A stretch of DNA of 6,358 nucleotides from Aquitalea sp. Lineage in GTDB: Bacteria; Pseudomonadota; Gammaproteobacteria; Burkholderiales; Chromobacteriaceae. The translations under genes were made by a program, and so were the position numbers. Positions 5,978-6,358 of the stretch are shown piece by piece. The stretch lies in the NCBI GenBank assembly GCA_019232735.1, contig JAFANL010000275.1, positions 1-6,358 of the forward strand. Direction: 5' to 3'. A model generated the notes under the pieces. It did no database searches. It worked only from the letters and a program-made list of their open reading frames with translations, and was not told the origin of the DNA. Position 1 is the stretch's first letter; each line of letters opens with the position of its first letter.

Positions 5978-6358
5978 ATGCCCGCCTTTCTCACTGACGT
6001 TGCCGCCATTGTCGGGGCCGGCCACCTGCTGACCCAGGCCCACGACACGGCCCCGTTCACGCTGGACTACCGTCGCCGCTACCAGGGCCAGCCGCTGGCA
6101 GTGGCGCTGCCGGGCAATACCGATGAGGTCGCCGCGCTGCTGCGGCTATGCCAGCAGCACCGGGTAGCCGTGGTACCGCAAGGTGGCAATACCTCGACCT
6201 GCGGCGCGGCAACGCCGGACCGCTCCGGCAGGCAGCTGGTGATCGCCATGCAGCGGCTAAACCGTCTGCGCGCCATCGATACTGCCAATGACAGCATGAC
6301 GGTGGAGGCCGGCATGACACTTGCGGCCGTACAGCAGGCGGCGGCAGAGGCTGGCCGC
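5978..6358 (+). CDS. FAD-linked oxidase, GlcD/D-2-hydroxyglutarate dehydrogenase type (partial, 3' end outside window)
   Basis: The first 127 codons of a gene that runs off the right edge. The visible part is the start of the PCMH-type FAD-binding domain: a family-typical VALPGNTDEVAALLRLCQ (42-59), then the pyrophosphate loop VVPQGGNTSTCGAATP (65-80), the LNRLRAID stretch (94-101) and VEAGMTL (109-115). This order is seen in flavoproteins that oxidise D-2-hydroxy acids (D-lactate, D-2-hydroxyglutarate, glycolate) and pass electrons on to a carrier or the respiratory chain. Family members usually have about 460-500 residues, so about three quarters is missing, including the substrate domain. 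The ATG at 5978 follows the cupin stop by 1 bp; an AGGA at 5963-5966 inside the cupin end may serve as ribosome site. The exact substrate cannot be assigned. Confidence 0.9.
   Translation, partial: MPAFLTDVAAIVGAGHLLTQAHDTAPFTLDYRRRYQGQPLAVALPGNTDEVAALLRLCQQHRVAVVPQGGNTSTCGAATPDRSGRQLVIAMQRLNRLRAIDTANDSMTVEAGMTLAAVQQAAAEAGR

Noticed and set aside
1..6358. CRISPR array, insertion sequence, tRNA, phage or defence system
   Set aside because: I saw no regularly spaced repeats, transposase motifs, terminal inverted repeats, tRNA-like cloverleaf or defence-protein domains.

Overview
The window most likely comes from a betaproteobacterium of the Chromobacteriaceae (Neisseriales: the Chromobacterium / Aquitalea / Vogesella area). 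The main reason is the regulator at 529-1320, which matches Chromobacterium violaceum CviR from end to end as I remember that sequence. The GC-rich catabolic genes downstream fit this placement. The genus is an inference.

Layout: positions 1-528 carry no convincing gene. This stretch is AT-richer than the rest and holds two 12-bp perfect palindromes and a weak lux-box-like site. A LuxR-type acyl-homoserine-lactone receptor/regulator follows (529-1320). Next is a 309-bp gap that contains a clear rho-independent terminator (about 1495-1522). Six same-strand genes then run to the right edge, closely packed: a YneI/Sad-type aldehyde dehydrogenase (1630-2985), a short DUF485-like two-helix membrane protein (3045-3260), an ActP-type sodium:solute symporter (3257-4822), a glutathione S-transferase (4819-5442), a single-domain cupin (5464-5976) and the start of a GlcD/D-2-hydroxyglutarate-dehydrogenase-type FAD-linked oxidase cut by the window end (5978-6358+). 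Two junctions are ATGA overlaps and another is a 1-bp gap, so the six genes look like one operon.

Taken together, the operon reads as an uptake-and-oxidation module. A monocarboxylate-type symporter with its small partner brings in an organic acid. An FAD-linked 2-hydroxyacid-type oxidase and an NAD(P)-dependent semialdehyde/aldehyde dehydrogenase oxidise it or its products. The GST and cupin play accessory roles (detoxification, isomerisation or metal-dependent chemistry) that the sequence does not settle. The substrate is unknown. The LuxR gene is separated from the operon by the terminator, so any regulatory link between them is only suggested by proximity. No LuxI-type synthase gene is present inside the window. 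I see no insertion sequence, CRISPR array, tRNA or rRNA. Most of the window is recognisable known families. The least explained points are the combination of genes in the operon, the low-GC cupin within it, and a pocket substitution in the LuxR protein.
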